From contig CM049313.1 in NCBI GenBank assembly GCA_026874595.1, forward strand, positions 48,839,659 through 48,903,658: a DNA stretch of 64,000 bases, given 5' to 3'. The notes beneath the pieces are model-generated. The model searched no databases, was not told the DNA's origin, and worked only from the letters and a program-made list of their open reading frames with translations. Below, one piece after another: positions 1-12,500 of this stretch; position 1 is the first letter of the stretch; every line of letters begins with the position of its first letter. Source of the stretch: Sipunculus nudus. Its lineage: Eukaryota; Annelida; Sipuncula; Golfingiida; Sipunculidae. A program made the position numbers and the translations under genes.

Positions 1-919
1 GTGATTTTTCGCCTTAAGTATTACAAATATGTATGATATTAAAGTTCTGTTTGTCTGTCTTGAGCTTTTTTTAAGAAGTTTTAACGACACGCTTATATAT
101 TCATCTGAGCTACTTACAATATACCTTTCTCCTTCTTTAAAAACTGTGTGGTAAACGACGGTTATATTACTATACTAATATTCACAAATCCCTCTGGATT
201 AATACTGCGATATTAAAATACCGTTATTTGATATGCTATCGATATGTCCATGTATGACCATACGAGAACTAGTCGTGTATGTTCAGTAACCTGCTGGTAA
301 ACAATGATCTTTGTGCAACCTTATCGAAATTCATACGCCAGATTTGTTATATTTAAGATCATTTTGTACATATCTAAATTCACGAAATGCAACCGACGAA
401 GACATTTAACAGTAACATTGTTTGCACATATTTTATTTTCCGTACAGCTGCTTGCTAATGTTACATGGCCCAGGTCATATGGAGCGATGTTTGACCGTTA
501 ACATTTTAATTATATGTCTGTCTGAATTGTAAATGCGTAACATATGTCCATATATGTAAAAATTGTGTAAGCTAAATACACATATACCAACTTGTTGAAT
601 TTGGGAACGTAATGGTTAGACCGCCTGTGGTCGCATAGATATAGGTTCTCGGGGAAACCACAACGGTCTCCCCCTGCACCCGGGAGTCAATGGGACTGTT
701 TGGAAGGCATTTTCATCGTATAACCTCCAAGTTGTTGCTATTGGTTCTGTAGGTTGTTCGCCCAACAGCGGCTGAGAAAAGCTACAAGAATGAGCAATTC
801 CAAAAGACAAGAAAATCATAGGTTGAAGCCCTACGAGACAGACAAGCCGTCAGTGATATTAGGCTATACAGCAAACCTTAACCTTTGCTTTAGCTACAGA
901 GTTTAATTTATACTTGCAG
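1..919. other. No gene recognised (intron or upstream flank)
   Basis: AT-rich sequence with no exon I can support. Since the first exon found at 920 starts inside a C8 domain and completes a split codon, this stretch is most likely an intron of gene 1, with the VWD part upstream of the window. Confidence 0.5.
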
Positions 920-1064
920 CTGTGCACCGAATAACAGTCCCCCGATCGGTTGCACTCAAGAGACACGGACTCAGGCCGAGCAGGAATGCGCTCCCCTCAA
1001 GGACATCAACGGAGTCCTCTCCGACTGCCTTGCCAACAATGCCATGTACGCCTTGGCCGAAATT
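920..1064 (+). CDS. Gene 1 exon 1: C8 domain, first half
   Basis: Acceptor tacttgcag, donor ATT|GTAAGT. One base completes a split codon, then the frame is open to a codon boundary. Cysteines at the start, in QEC and in SDC fit the N-terminal half of a C8 domain (E-C-x-P-L...G-V-L-S-D-C). Confidence 0.85.
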
Positions 1065-4000
1065 GTAAGTTAAACTTGGTAAAACTACCAGCATCACTCA
1101 TCTTTTATGCATTTTAAAGTACTCTGCTTTCAGCATTAGCTGAAGATGATAAATAAAGATGCGCAACTTTTATCGTTTTAAAGGTCTAGGCAGGACTACT
1201 CTCCATGTACGCTTGTGGTTAGGGTATTCAGAATGCTATGGGTTTTGTTGCTCTCTGGACACCAACAACTCCTCTTCCAACCCTAGGGTTTTCGTGGCTG
1301 TTCTGGGGTTGTTGTGGCATCTATAAAATTAAAGCTCTCAGCTATTTCAAATCTTTCTTTTCCAATGTTCTCATTTTTCTCAAAGTTATCTCACTACACC
1401 AGTATTTATCCACAATGTTTAACCACAGGCGCTTGAATCGCTATTTGTGTTGATCTTGGTTTAAATAGTGTTCAATTTACCTTAACAACAATCCCCTACC
1501 GTTTAATGAGCTTTAAACCATGTTATATCGTTTGCCGGTACTTGTTTATATAATAGATATACAAGGCCGGCATCCAAGTCTGCGGACGAGTCTGTATCCA
1601 TTAAGCGACGAACAGACAGATTTATCCCAGATTACTATTTCCATCATTATCAACCAATCAGGTGTTAGGTTCCAGGGGGGAATCCTTACTGCTGACCAAG
1701 ATACATGGGGATTTCCTTGTTTGGGGTAACAGCTGCTTAATGGATGCAGACTAGTTACAAATAAGAGCTCATTACACGTGGTACACTGTGTGTATTGGAT
1801 TGTTGATGCTTTTATAGAAAGAAGAACTGGCCATTTAACCACTGTAAGTTTCTTCCCTCGAAAATCTTTGAAATATTTGGGGATTTCAATTGATTTCTTG
1901 TATTATCCCCTACCCGTCCGCAGACTTGGATGCCAGCCTTGTGTATCTATTATATAAACAAGTACCGGCAAACGATATTACATGGTTTAAAGCTCATTAA
2001 ACGGTAGGGGATTGTTGTTAAGGTAAATTGAACACTATTTAAACCAAGATCAACACAAATAGCGATTCAAGCGCCTGTGGTTTAACGTTGCTGTAGGAGA
2101 GAGCTGGACAAAATCTCCGACCAAATCAACAGTGCAGCTCAAGCGCCATCTTACACTTTATTCTATCAGTGTTTAAATATTGTTTAAAATCATGTGGCAA
2201 GAGGTGTTTTGTTTTACCAATGGTTATTTGGTGCGACTCAGCTACTATACGCAAACTCTACGCAAATTCTACACAAATTTGGATGAATTTTTTTAGAAGG
2301 TTCTGATAGCATCCAAGAAACAATCCATTGAATCTTATTTACCATTATTCGTTTTTAATTCAAAGAATTCAAATCTAAACTATTCGTTGGTGAATGGGCG
2401 AATTTGTTCAGGAGGGGAGCTGGGATGATGTTGTTGAACTGCGATAATTGCCACAGGCCTACACATGAACATTTCATGAAATTGGTGGTCTCTATCCATT
2501 TTTATTGTCAACAAATGGTTTTTCGTTATATGTAGACAAACACTAAAATGCTTTTTTAGCCTCTTTATTTACCCATATGCTAAAATATAGTTGACTCCAC
2601 ATGATTTTTAGACCTTATTTTATTTCATCAAGTGAACTTAATACAGTGAACTACAGTTAAAGATACAGTGAACGCTGTGTAATAAGACCATCCCAGGGAC
2701 TGATCTGAAGTGGTCTAAATTCATAAGTCTCGTCAGTGAATGTGGATGCATTTGGCTAATTAAAAGGTGGTCTTATTAGACAAAAAATAGTCTTATTAGA
2801 CAGGTGGTCTTTCAGACAGGTTCCACTCTATATTTCTGTAGTTCTTCGATGAATGTGTGACGGACGAGTGTGCAAACAACGGTAACGCTCGCTGCACGTA
2901 TATGGAACAGCTTGTTGATGCATGCAGGAACAATATGCCAGGGTACGATGTAATCTGGCGATTTGCTGTAAACTGCCGTAAGTAATAACTCACACTTGCA
3001 CAAAACGCTTTGTTGTCTTTTTAACTGGAATCTCATCCTTTTTCTTACATAAGTAAATGATTATTATCAGCCATGGTATATGCAGTTCTCCCCTTATTAC
3101 TCTTATTATCTTTAACATCCTTTCCATTGAAAAATACGACAGAAAGCAGATTGACCACTCTAAGACAACAATTTAAATGTTTAGAATTTATCATTTATAT
3201 TTAGCAAAAGTTCTACTAAGCGGCGTATTAAAGATAAATGATATTTATATGTATATGTCGTATAATATATTGCTTCGTTTAAAATTTTAACTAATGCACT
3301 ATATTAATGTTAACGAAGAAATAACACTTGATGGAAGAAACAGACTACCCTTTACAGTTTAATTATAGAAGATGACGCTGGGCAATACTTTACGATCCCT
3401 TAATTTTATTATGAACCCTTCCGTAGAAAATCAGAAGACTACAAAGTACTCTAAAACCTCGATATTACGAACAATAACGAGATTCTCAATAAAGTCGTCG
3501 CATTTCCAAGGAGGTCGCCTAAGCGAGGTCTTACATAAATAGGAAAAAAAAAAAGAATCGAAACCGTGACCCAGTGATCGCTACTTTGTGGTGATCCCCA
3601 CACTGGGGTGGTCGAAAGGCGAGGTTTAACTGTATAATAACTGGATACTGTATGATCAATGCTGGGAGCCATGACTAGGAGTACCAAAGCGAAATTATAT
3701 TTATAGAATAAAAAGATTTTACTCTTTAAATTTCTGTTGTCTTTTTTTAACAATTCACAGGCGACTGATCCTGCATATGTTTATTATTTGAACAGCGGAC
3801 ACATGCCCAGATAATATGGTGTACAATCCAAATGTGAACGGATGTCCACAGGCTTGCGTCAGTGGAGTTGTGGTAAGTGACTTGGAAATTAAAACCTCTA
3901 ATACTGATCTAGAAAAACGAAAATGATACAATAATAATTCATTTATTTAGAGCTGTAGAGCCTTACATTAACTCGAATCATACTCGAGTAAAACTACAAA

Positions 4001-6451
4001 CTTGATAAAGCTGAATCTTAAAAATACAGGCAGGAAAAAATGCAAGGCAATTTGGCTGGTATTAATTGACCAAGTCGTGTCATCTTATTGCCAAGATGTT
4101 TCAAATAGGAATTTAAAATTTTGTATTCTTCTCTAGTGATATAGTGAACGTTTCCTGTTTTTTTTCAGACTGACAACAACTGCCAGGAACACACGACTGA
4201 TGGCTGCGAGTGCAAACAAGGCTATGTATTGTTCAACACCATTTGTATCCCAATCTCAGAATGTACAAACACTTGTGAACACGACGGTGTCACATATTTG
4301 GTAAGATTTAAAATGCAATAACCAAATAAACCTTTCCCACACACTAGCGACACCTATCAGCAAAGGCTTAAACTGAGTGTTTGGGCCCGGTTTATTGACA
4401 AACAAAGACAAATTTGTTGTTTGCCAAATGACATTAAATCCTTTTTATATTCAGCTGTGAGGACACTCTTGCTTATTCCCAACTTCACTTTACAAAATCC
4501 TATATAAAGGTAAAGCCCGATGCCATTTTGCGCCATCCCCATCTGAAATCAAGCCAGCTCAGTTTGTGCTAATTGTTCGGACGTGAGTAAAAATGTGGTC
4601 CTCAAATAAGATAAAACCTTCAAATAAGCCTTATGGGCAATCCAAAGTTAGTTTATCGACGAACCTACCAAGATGTAGAAACCAGTCGGATTGCTATTTC
4701 ATCAGAGTGTAATCAAGGAATACCAAAAGACATGGTTGATATTTGATCAAATGTATACATTATGGATAAAATGGTTGATATTTGATCAAATGTATACATT
4801 ATGGATAAAAAGAAAATCAAATAACTTGTTAATAAAAAAAAGATCGTTACACGTTTCTCATGGGAAAGGGCTTTCCTTATGAATAGTATGTGTGCGTGGC
4901 CTCTGTTATATAAATATTATAGCATGCTAAGTATATTTTAAAATTTCGCCAGTCAAAATCTGTCATTTTTTTAGATAAAACTTAAAGGGACATAATCAGG
5001 AGCAATATTATGGCTACTCTTTCACACTATCAGTTCAGTTTTGCGTTACACAAAATTTAATAAGCAAAACAATCCCACCACACAATCTCAGTACCGCGCA
5101 TACGGTTGTTTAACCCCTTGTTTTATGGCTCTGCATGTTGGTTAACTCATTCCACGTGTATCTGCTTGCCATAACAAGGCCTCTTGACCCGAGGTCCGAT
5201 TGTGAGTCGCAACACACGATGTTTCAGCCAGCGGCAACATGTATTACAATTTTTGGGCCAAGTCAGTCAGGACATCTACTGATTGACACGTGGTGTGGCA
5301 TGGCGATGCACGCGCTATGTTTATGTTAACAACTGCGAACGCGCCCGGTCCACTTTTTTTAACAGTCCCTTACTACAGTAAGCAAACACTATAGGGATAA
5401 TTTGGCAGGTTCACATTTATTTTAAAGGGAAGACGCTTTTTTTCGTATTAATTCCCGTGATCCCGTGATGGTGATTCCCGTTTCTAATATATTCTAGAGT
5501 ACTTGATCTATAGGCCATAAAATGAAAGATTAATATTGAGTAAAAGCGCAACTGGTCCCAAAACTTCTGAAAACAAAATCTGGCTGCTCCAGGGTGGAAC
5601 AGACTGTAGCCTTTGAGAAAATGTTCAAATGTTGATCGACAAAAGATAGTTTGATATGGTCTCTAGGTTGGTGATACCTGGTACACCTATGAATGCGAGA
5701 AGAAATGCACATGTCAGAGCAAAGACAACCCTGTATGTGAGGACTACCCTTCAAAGTGCAACGAAATGAACTTTGGTGGCTGCCACAACCTCAATGGACA
5801 TCATCAGTGTACTTGTGACCCGGGATACGAATTCGATGAAAGCGGAAACTGTGTTGGTACGTGTCCTTCTTCCTCACCTTCCCATGTATCAGACAACCGG
5901 GATAAATTAAAGAGAAAAGGTTTAAAATATTACACCCTGTGAAAATAAAAGGCGCCATCGGGTGTGGCAACAACCTTCCACACACCACCACCAATCAGAC
6001 AAACACAGAGACTGCGTTTGTACATGTGCCTCACATCTTTTGATTTTTCCTATGAATCCTACAAGTAAAAGAAAACTGTTTAAAATAAATTATACCAGTT
6101 GAACGTAAAGGGCGCCCCCTGGGGTGTGGAAACGACGTCCGCCAGGTACCTCTATAGACAAAGGCAGCGGTTTATACAAGTCGTTTGGGATTTTACTGAC
6201 AGCTTACCCTGTCTCGACCCACATCGATACGTGTTGTGATCAAATCAGAAATAGGTGCAGTTGTACAAATAAGTTATTTATTTACACATTTTAGTTTATG
6301 ATAAACGTGTAATTTGATTCAAGTTGAAATAAGAGAACTTGTATATTATGGTTCTACAGGCTCCATGGCGGGCATAATCTGCTCAAATGTATACAGATAT
6401 TAGAAATACACTTTCCGCAGAGACATGTATACATGCACACACAATGCGTTT

Positions 6452-6523
<72 letters not shown>

Positions 6524-9500
6524 ATATCTTCCAGATATACCCGAGTGTGACCGCAACATCCACCTGTGTCACATATACGCCAACTGCATCGAGCAGCAGC
6601 CAGGCTATACCTGTGAGTGTAAGAACGGTTACCAAGGAGATGGGTTCAATACCTGTGATGAATGTGAGTATCGTTACCTTGTAATTTACGCAGTCACTTA
6701 TATTACCACGAAATCATTATGTACAATAAAAGTACCTTTCAGACAAGATGTGTAAAAGATAGGCTTTTACAAACACAGTGCCCGTGAGAGATTCCTTTGT
6801 AAACGATCATAATGTAGGTACCTTCGGCAACTGTTTCAAAAATTAAATTGAATGCCACTTAAAAGAGGTATTTTCTTAAAACTGTAACAAATGACATTGG
6901 AAAGTTAATTTTTTTTTTCACATACATAGACATTATAATTTAAACACATTTAGAAGAAAATTTCTCAATAAAAAGCCGAAATGTAAAACGGTGTTATAAC
7001 TCTACATTGTAATAAATACACTGGTCTATAAGTTTCAGCTTCATCGTTTGGTTCAGGATATCTAAGAGTATGGAAGTTTTGAATGAAAATTTAATTTATA
7101 TGTTGTAACTCATTATGATTATGAATTGCAGTGCCACCATGTGACGTGGGATATGTTAGAAAGACGGCTGGCGGTGAATGTGAAGGTAATTATATCCAAA
7201 AGTGATAACATTAAAGGTCATCTTAAGGTGAAATTAGACACATCATTAATGCAGGTAAAGATTCCTCAGATATATGATTCAATACTATGGAGGCAAACAC
7301 ACATACAACAGGTTTTCAAATATTAATTTTACCGACACTTACAATATAGAAATGATTCTTTTCATGAATCTACTACCCAAGCAAGTAACTAGACAAGAAA
7401 AAAGTACAGCGGTTAAGAAAAGAAAAGGTTCAGGTCAGTTTTATATTGTTACCTCCGCCGAACGGCGGGAGGTTAAGTTTCTGGTGGCGTCTGTTTGTCT
7501 TTTTGTCTGTCTGTTAGCAACATAACTAAAAAAGCATTTTTATGGTACAAGGAACAATTGATTAAATTTTGAGGGTGGTTCGGATCACCAACTGGATCCA
7601 AGAATCTTTTGAAAATACATTTCTGATATAAATGATATGAGGGGGGAATGAGCTGCCTTGTTCGCTTTGTCACCACTAGACATCAGTACCCTATAACGTT
7701 TTGTGATTGTCACACATTTCCGGCAATACCATACGGGGAAATGAGCTGCCTTGGCGAAGGTCTGCAATTTCGCAGTACAAATTTCTGGTTAATAATGCAA
7801 TAAAATATGTATTTTAGATATTGATGAGTGTGATGGTACCAACCCATGCGACGACAACGCTGAATGTGAAAACACCGACGGATCATACACATGTACATGC
7901 AAACAGGGCTTCACCGGAAACGGCAAAACATGTGATGGTAGGTCAATGATTATTGATCACTACTTGAATACGCTTTCTTCTTTGCAATAACCTCTTTGCA
8001 TTACACTCGATTTAAAGGGCTTATTCCGTTACCTGGAGTCTATCAGCCAAAGACAATTCTTGAACCATTCACAAAGATAGTCCAGGAAACGCCGATCCCA
8101 CCTCACCCAGCTGCTCGTTTTGAATATATTCACGTGTTTATAACATGCGGGGGCCCATCAATATAATCCAAATACATGATACAAGGGCATATGGCAGCAT
8201 ATCAGACGAATGAGTTTTGCAAATGGCGTTTTGCGACTAATGACTTTTCAACTTCCACATACAATCAACTTAGCACATTAGGTTACATTGTTTTTCCGTT
8301 TGTCAACATTGGTATGTTTACAAACAGTATGTAGATAAACAAGCTCAAACATCCTCTGCAGAGGTGTTATAAGGACTTTTCTTAACAGAAATTCCCTAGA
8401 GATCATTAATATAATAAACCCGCCTGTGTCTATTCTCGCATGCGTCGATGGTTCCTGTTGCTTAAGACCTCGACCCAATGAGGTTTAACTGCATTTGATA
8501 AATATCCTCAGATATTCTCGAAATAAATTCTTCGTAATCATTAACACAATTAAAATCTGTGTATACACCATTCCCTGTGTTACTGTTTTAAATATATGGC
8601 AAATATTATATTATTCAGGTTATATAAATACGTCTTCGGCGTATTCTTATATTATCATATGTTATTTTGTGATGATATATTCTTGTATTATAACATTTTG
8701 TATTTGTATTTTATATTAAATATTATTATTTTATTATAACATATATTATTTTTCGCTATTTTAATAGAGACAAGGCATGATTTAAATATCTCTGTTTCTG
8801 ACGAATACAGACATAGACGAGTGCCAGAAGGAGCCATCAGTGTGCCACACTAACGCCATGTGTACCAACGACGCCCCAGGTTACAAGTGTGAATGTAAGC
8901 CTGGCTACTCAGGTGACCCCCACACAGAATGCCTGGAAGACTGCCAGCCAGGGTATACCAGAGCTGAGGATGGATCCTGCAAAGGTAAACCATCCCCGGG
9001 GTAGCTTGTAAATGATATGTAATTTCATTTATAAACGTCTTTACGGTAAAAAACGAACCTTTACGGTAATCTAACGTCCTATTGGTAACGTAGACGGGGT
9101 ACTTCCGGTGGTAGCAACAAACGCACAGAACACGATTTATTACTCTTCTTGTATGAGCTGAATGAAGAACTATAAAACAAAACAAACTTGTCGAGTACAT
9201 TTTACAGCCTAATGATTAAGATGGCGTCCCTGAATTAAAAATCATTTTTTTTCTAATTGTAGGGTTTTAAATAACCTGCCTGTATTTTTTAAACATCTAT
9301 GCAGTGTCTTTGTCTGTCTTTATGCGTATGTTTTTAATTTTTTTCAATTTATTTTATAAAAGGATAGATTTTGTTCTGAATTTTTTTGATTCGTCTGATT
9401 CATTTGTCAAAAAGTTCATCTGAACAAGATAAGTTTCATTAAAACCCGGATATATACATATTTCGGTAAACGCTGCAGTTTTAAGTATTATCATTTAATT

Positions 9501-12500
9501 TAATTCTTCAAAAATTGATCGCATCATAGGAATATTTATACCCATTAAACTTCACTGATGCTAGCGGACATAAAATTACTTTTTTGTTCTATGGAAGCTC
9601 TGCTTTTTTCCAGATATTGATGAATGTACTGACGGCAGCCATAGTTGTTGTCCACTTTACGGTGTATGTACAAACACACCAGGAAGCTACACATGTCAGT
9701 GTATGCCAGGCTATAGCGGTGACGGCTACGTGTGTGAGGGTGAGCCCTTTTTCTCAAATATTCCTGCTTCAGATTTTTTAAGGCTTGGCTGGCATTTCTG
9801 TGTATCATTCGGCATATTAAATAGAAATAATGGCAATAATAAATTTAGCAGCAAAATTGATTTCCGATGAGGTAATGTACTATGATTGTCATAAGAAATA
9901 CAGGTAACATTTTTAATAGAAGCTAATTATATTTAGTCTGCAAATGTAACATAAAATGTAAAATTTTAATGTTAATGTCAGCTATGGAAAGTCGGTTTGT
10001 ATTACCTTGGAATAACAATACCTGACCTCTTGTTTCTGCTACATAGATACCAACGAGTGTGAGGACCAAGATATCAACACCTGCTCCTCAGAGGGATCTA
10101 CCTGTACCAACAACGCTGGATCTTACAACTGCCAGTGCCAGAATGGGTACACCGGAGATGGCCACAACTGTCACGGTTAGTTACAGATATTAAGTAATGT
10201 TCCTATTACTGGTATACATAACCCAACCTCCTCAGTGTTCCATAAGGTCTGAGATTCAACACGAGAGTCACAAACAGCACTTAAATAAATCGTTATTTAA
10301 CAGTAACGTTGAAATCATCTGTTACGCAAGTCTGTTAGAGACAGTGAGTCTTGATCAGCTGAAATAGATGCATGATGATTCATATTGAGCGTATTTCTAA
10401 TTAAAACTTCAGTTATACAACCATAATTACATCAATATGCACAAGCAGTGAATAAGCACTAACATAGCACATAAAAATCAATGGATGATACATCAGAGAA
10501 GGATATCTTTGTTTAGGACTTGATTGTGTCGATAGCTGTGCCTATCATTGAGGATTCTATCGCGTTGGGGTACAGTTACCCGACGTTTGGAAGCTTTGCC
10601 TGTTGCTTGACTCTTGGGTTCAAGCATCCAAATGGAACTTGTGCATCATATCTTAGTGAGCTCAACTTTACGACATTTCCTTCCGGGCGTGCTCACTCGC
10701 ATGACTTACTAAAAGCAGTGCTATGCTTTCTGTAACATATGTTCAACTTAACTAGTCCGTTACATTTTAACAATTATAATCATTATGCCTTTCAATTGTA
10801 GAAATTAAGGAATGCGACGACCCCGAGCTCAATAACTGCCACGAATATGCTATCTGCCATGAACTGCCTGGCCCAAGTTACGAGTGTGAATGCAAGACAG
10901 GCTATGCCGGTGACGGGATAACGTGCACTGAAGTCGTTGACTGTAACGACGGCTTCGAAGAGATGCCAAATGGAGAATGCAAAGGTAGCTTTCAAGGTTG
11001 ATTTTCAGAATATGTGCAAATGAGCAGTTCTTAAAAAACACTAAGGTGTGTTCTCGTAACATCTGATACTCTTTTCATATCTTTTCTTCTTTGGCAGTTT
11101 GTTTATATAAAATCCTCCAATGACTAATTACGATAACGCGACCAAGAGTAATGTTAAAGATGACTTTTACATAGGTTTTACAGTAACTACCATTACTTCA
11201 CGTTTTTTTTAAGATAATATAACATACCCCCCCCCCCCATTCCCCCTAAGCATGTATCACTGATAATTTTAACTTCTTTCAGACATCAATGAGTGTGACA
11301 GCGGGGACCACGACTGCTACAAGGACGAGTACTGCCACAACTACAACGGTGGTTACAGCTGTACATGTCCAAAGGGCTTCACTGGAGACGGAAAATCTCA
11401 GTGCCAAGGTATGATGAGTCATCAGTTTCTTCTAAAAAGGGTTAATTTTTGTCTCCTTTTAGGCATATTTACAAATTAAATTCGGATTGAAATATATCCT
11501 TGTTACCCGGTAATTTTACAAGGCAACGAAGGCAACAGGATAGTGGCCCTGTGTATCCTCCTTACTGTCAAATATAGTGATCTTTTCAAGATCTGTCCCC
11601 GATAGAGTCTCCATGGTAAATTGACAACTTCAGCGATTCGCTCTGTTATCTTAAATACATATACTGTCTACTTGATTCTATCCAGCAGTTGAACAGAAAA
11701 AGTACGACCCAAACCTAAGTCCATATTGTTCACGATTTGTTTCGATGTGACATCGCGAACCACATCGGTAGAGATAGGAAAACCCTGGTAACACCAGGAG
11801 GAAATCGGAAATGAGATGGTTATAAATAATAAATCAAAACATTTCGGATACTGCTTCATATCTCCAAATGATTCTACATGTTGCACCTGGGTCTCCCGAT
11901 ATTTGCTGATTTTTTTTCGCTGTTGCCTCGTTAGGGCCCTGATGCTGCCGATCTCTACAACCCGCCAAAACTTCCTTTTTCTTTGTTTCTTCATTATCCA
12001 TTGACATTAAACAGATATCGGGAAGACATTTTGATATCACACCGTTCCCACCCGTCTGCATTCCGTATAATGACTATTGTTCTTTCACTAACCATTTAAG
12101 ATGAGAACGAGTGTGTGACCGGTAACTACCACCACGGAACATGCGGTAAAGATGCCGTCTGTGTCAACACCTATGGTTCATACCACTGCAAGTGTCCAGA
12201 TGGTTATCATGGAGATCCTTATGTTGAGTGTATCTGCGAAGAACCATGTCCACCTGGCTACAAGATGAATGCCCAAAACCAATGTGTCGGTAAGTATGAG
12301 TTGTTCTCTGTATTGGATATGTATCCAGTCGAACAGATGCATATACTGGTAACAATGCCATTCACCTGTATGTAGTCCTTTCAACCGACCCTATCACCCT
12401 TATGTAAAAACAGTGTTAATTATTTTGTACTCCTCCGGCCGCGAAAAAAAAGATGCCAACTGAAAATTTATTTTACTATGAGGCTAAGAATCATGACAAG

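Noticed and set aside
6387-6755. A 122-codon plus-strand ORF across the (TA)n tract
   Set aside because: It only reads through the intron into exon 6; the splice sites and EGF frame define the real exon.
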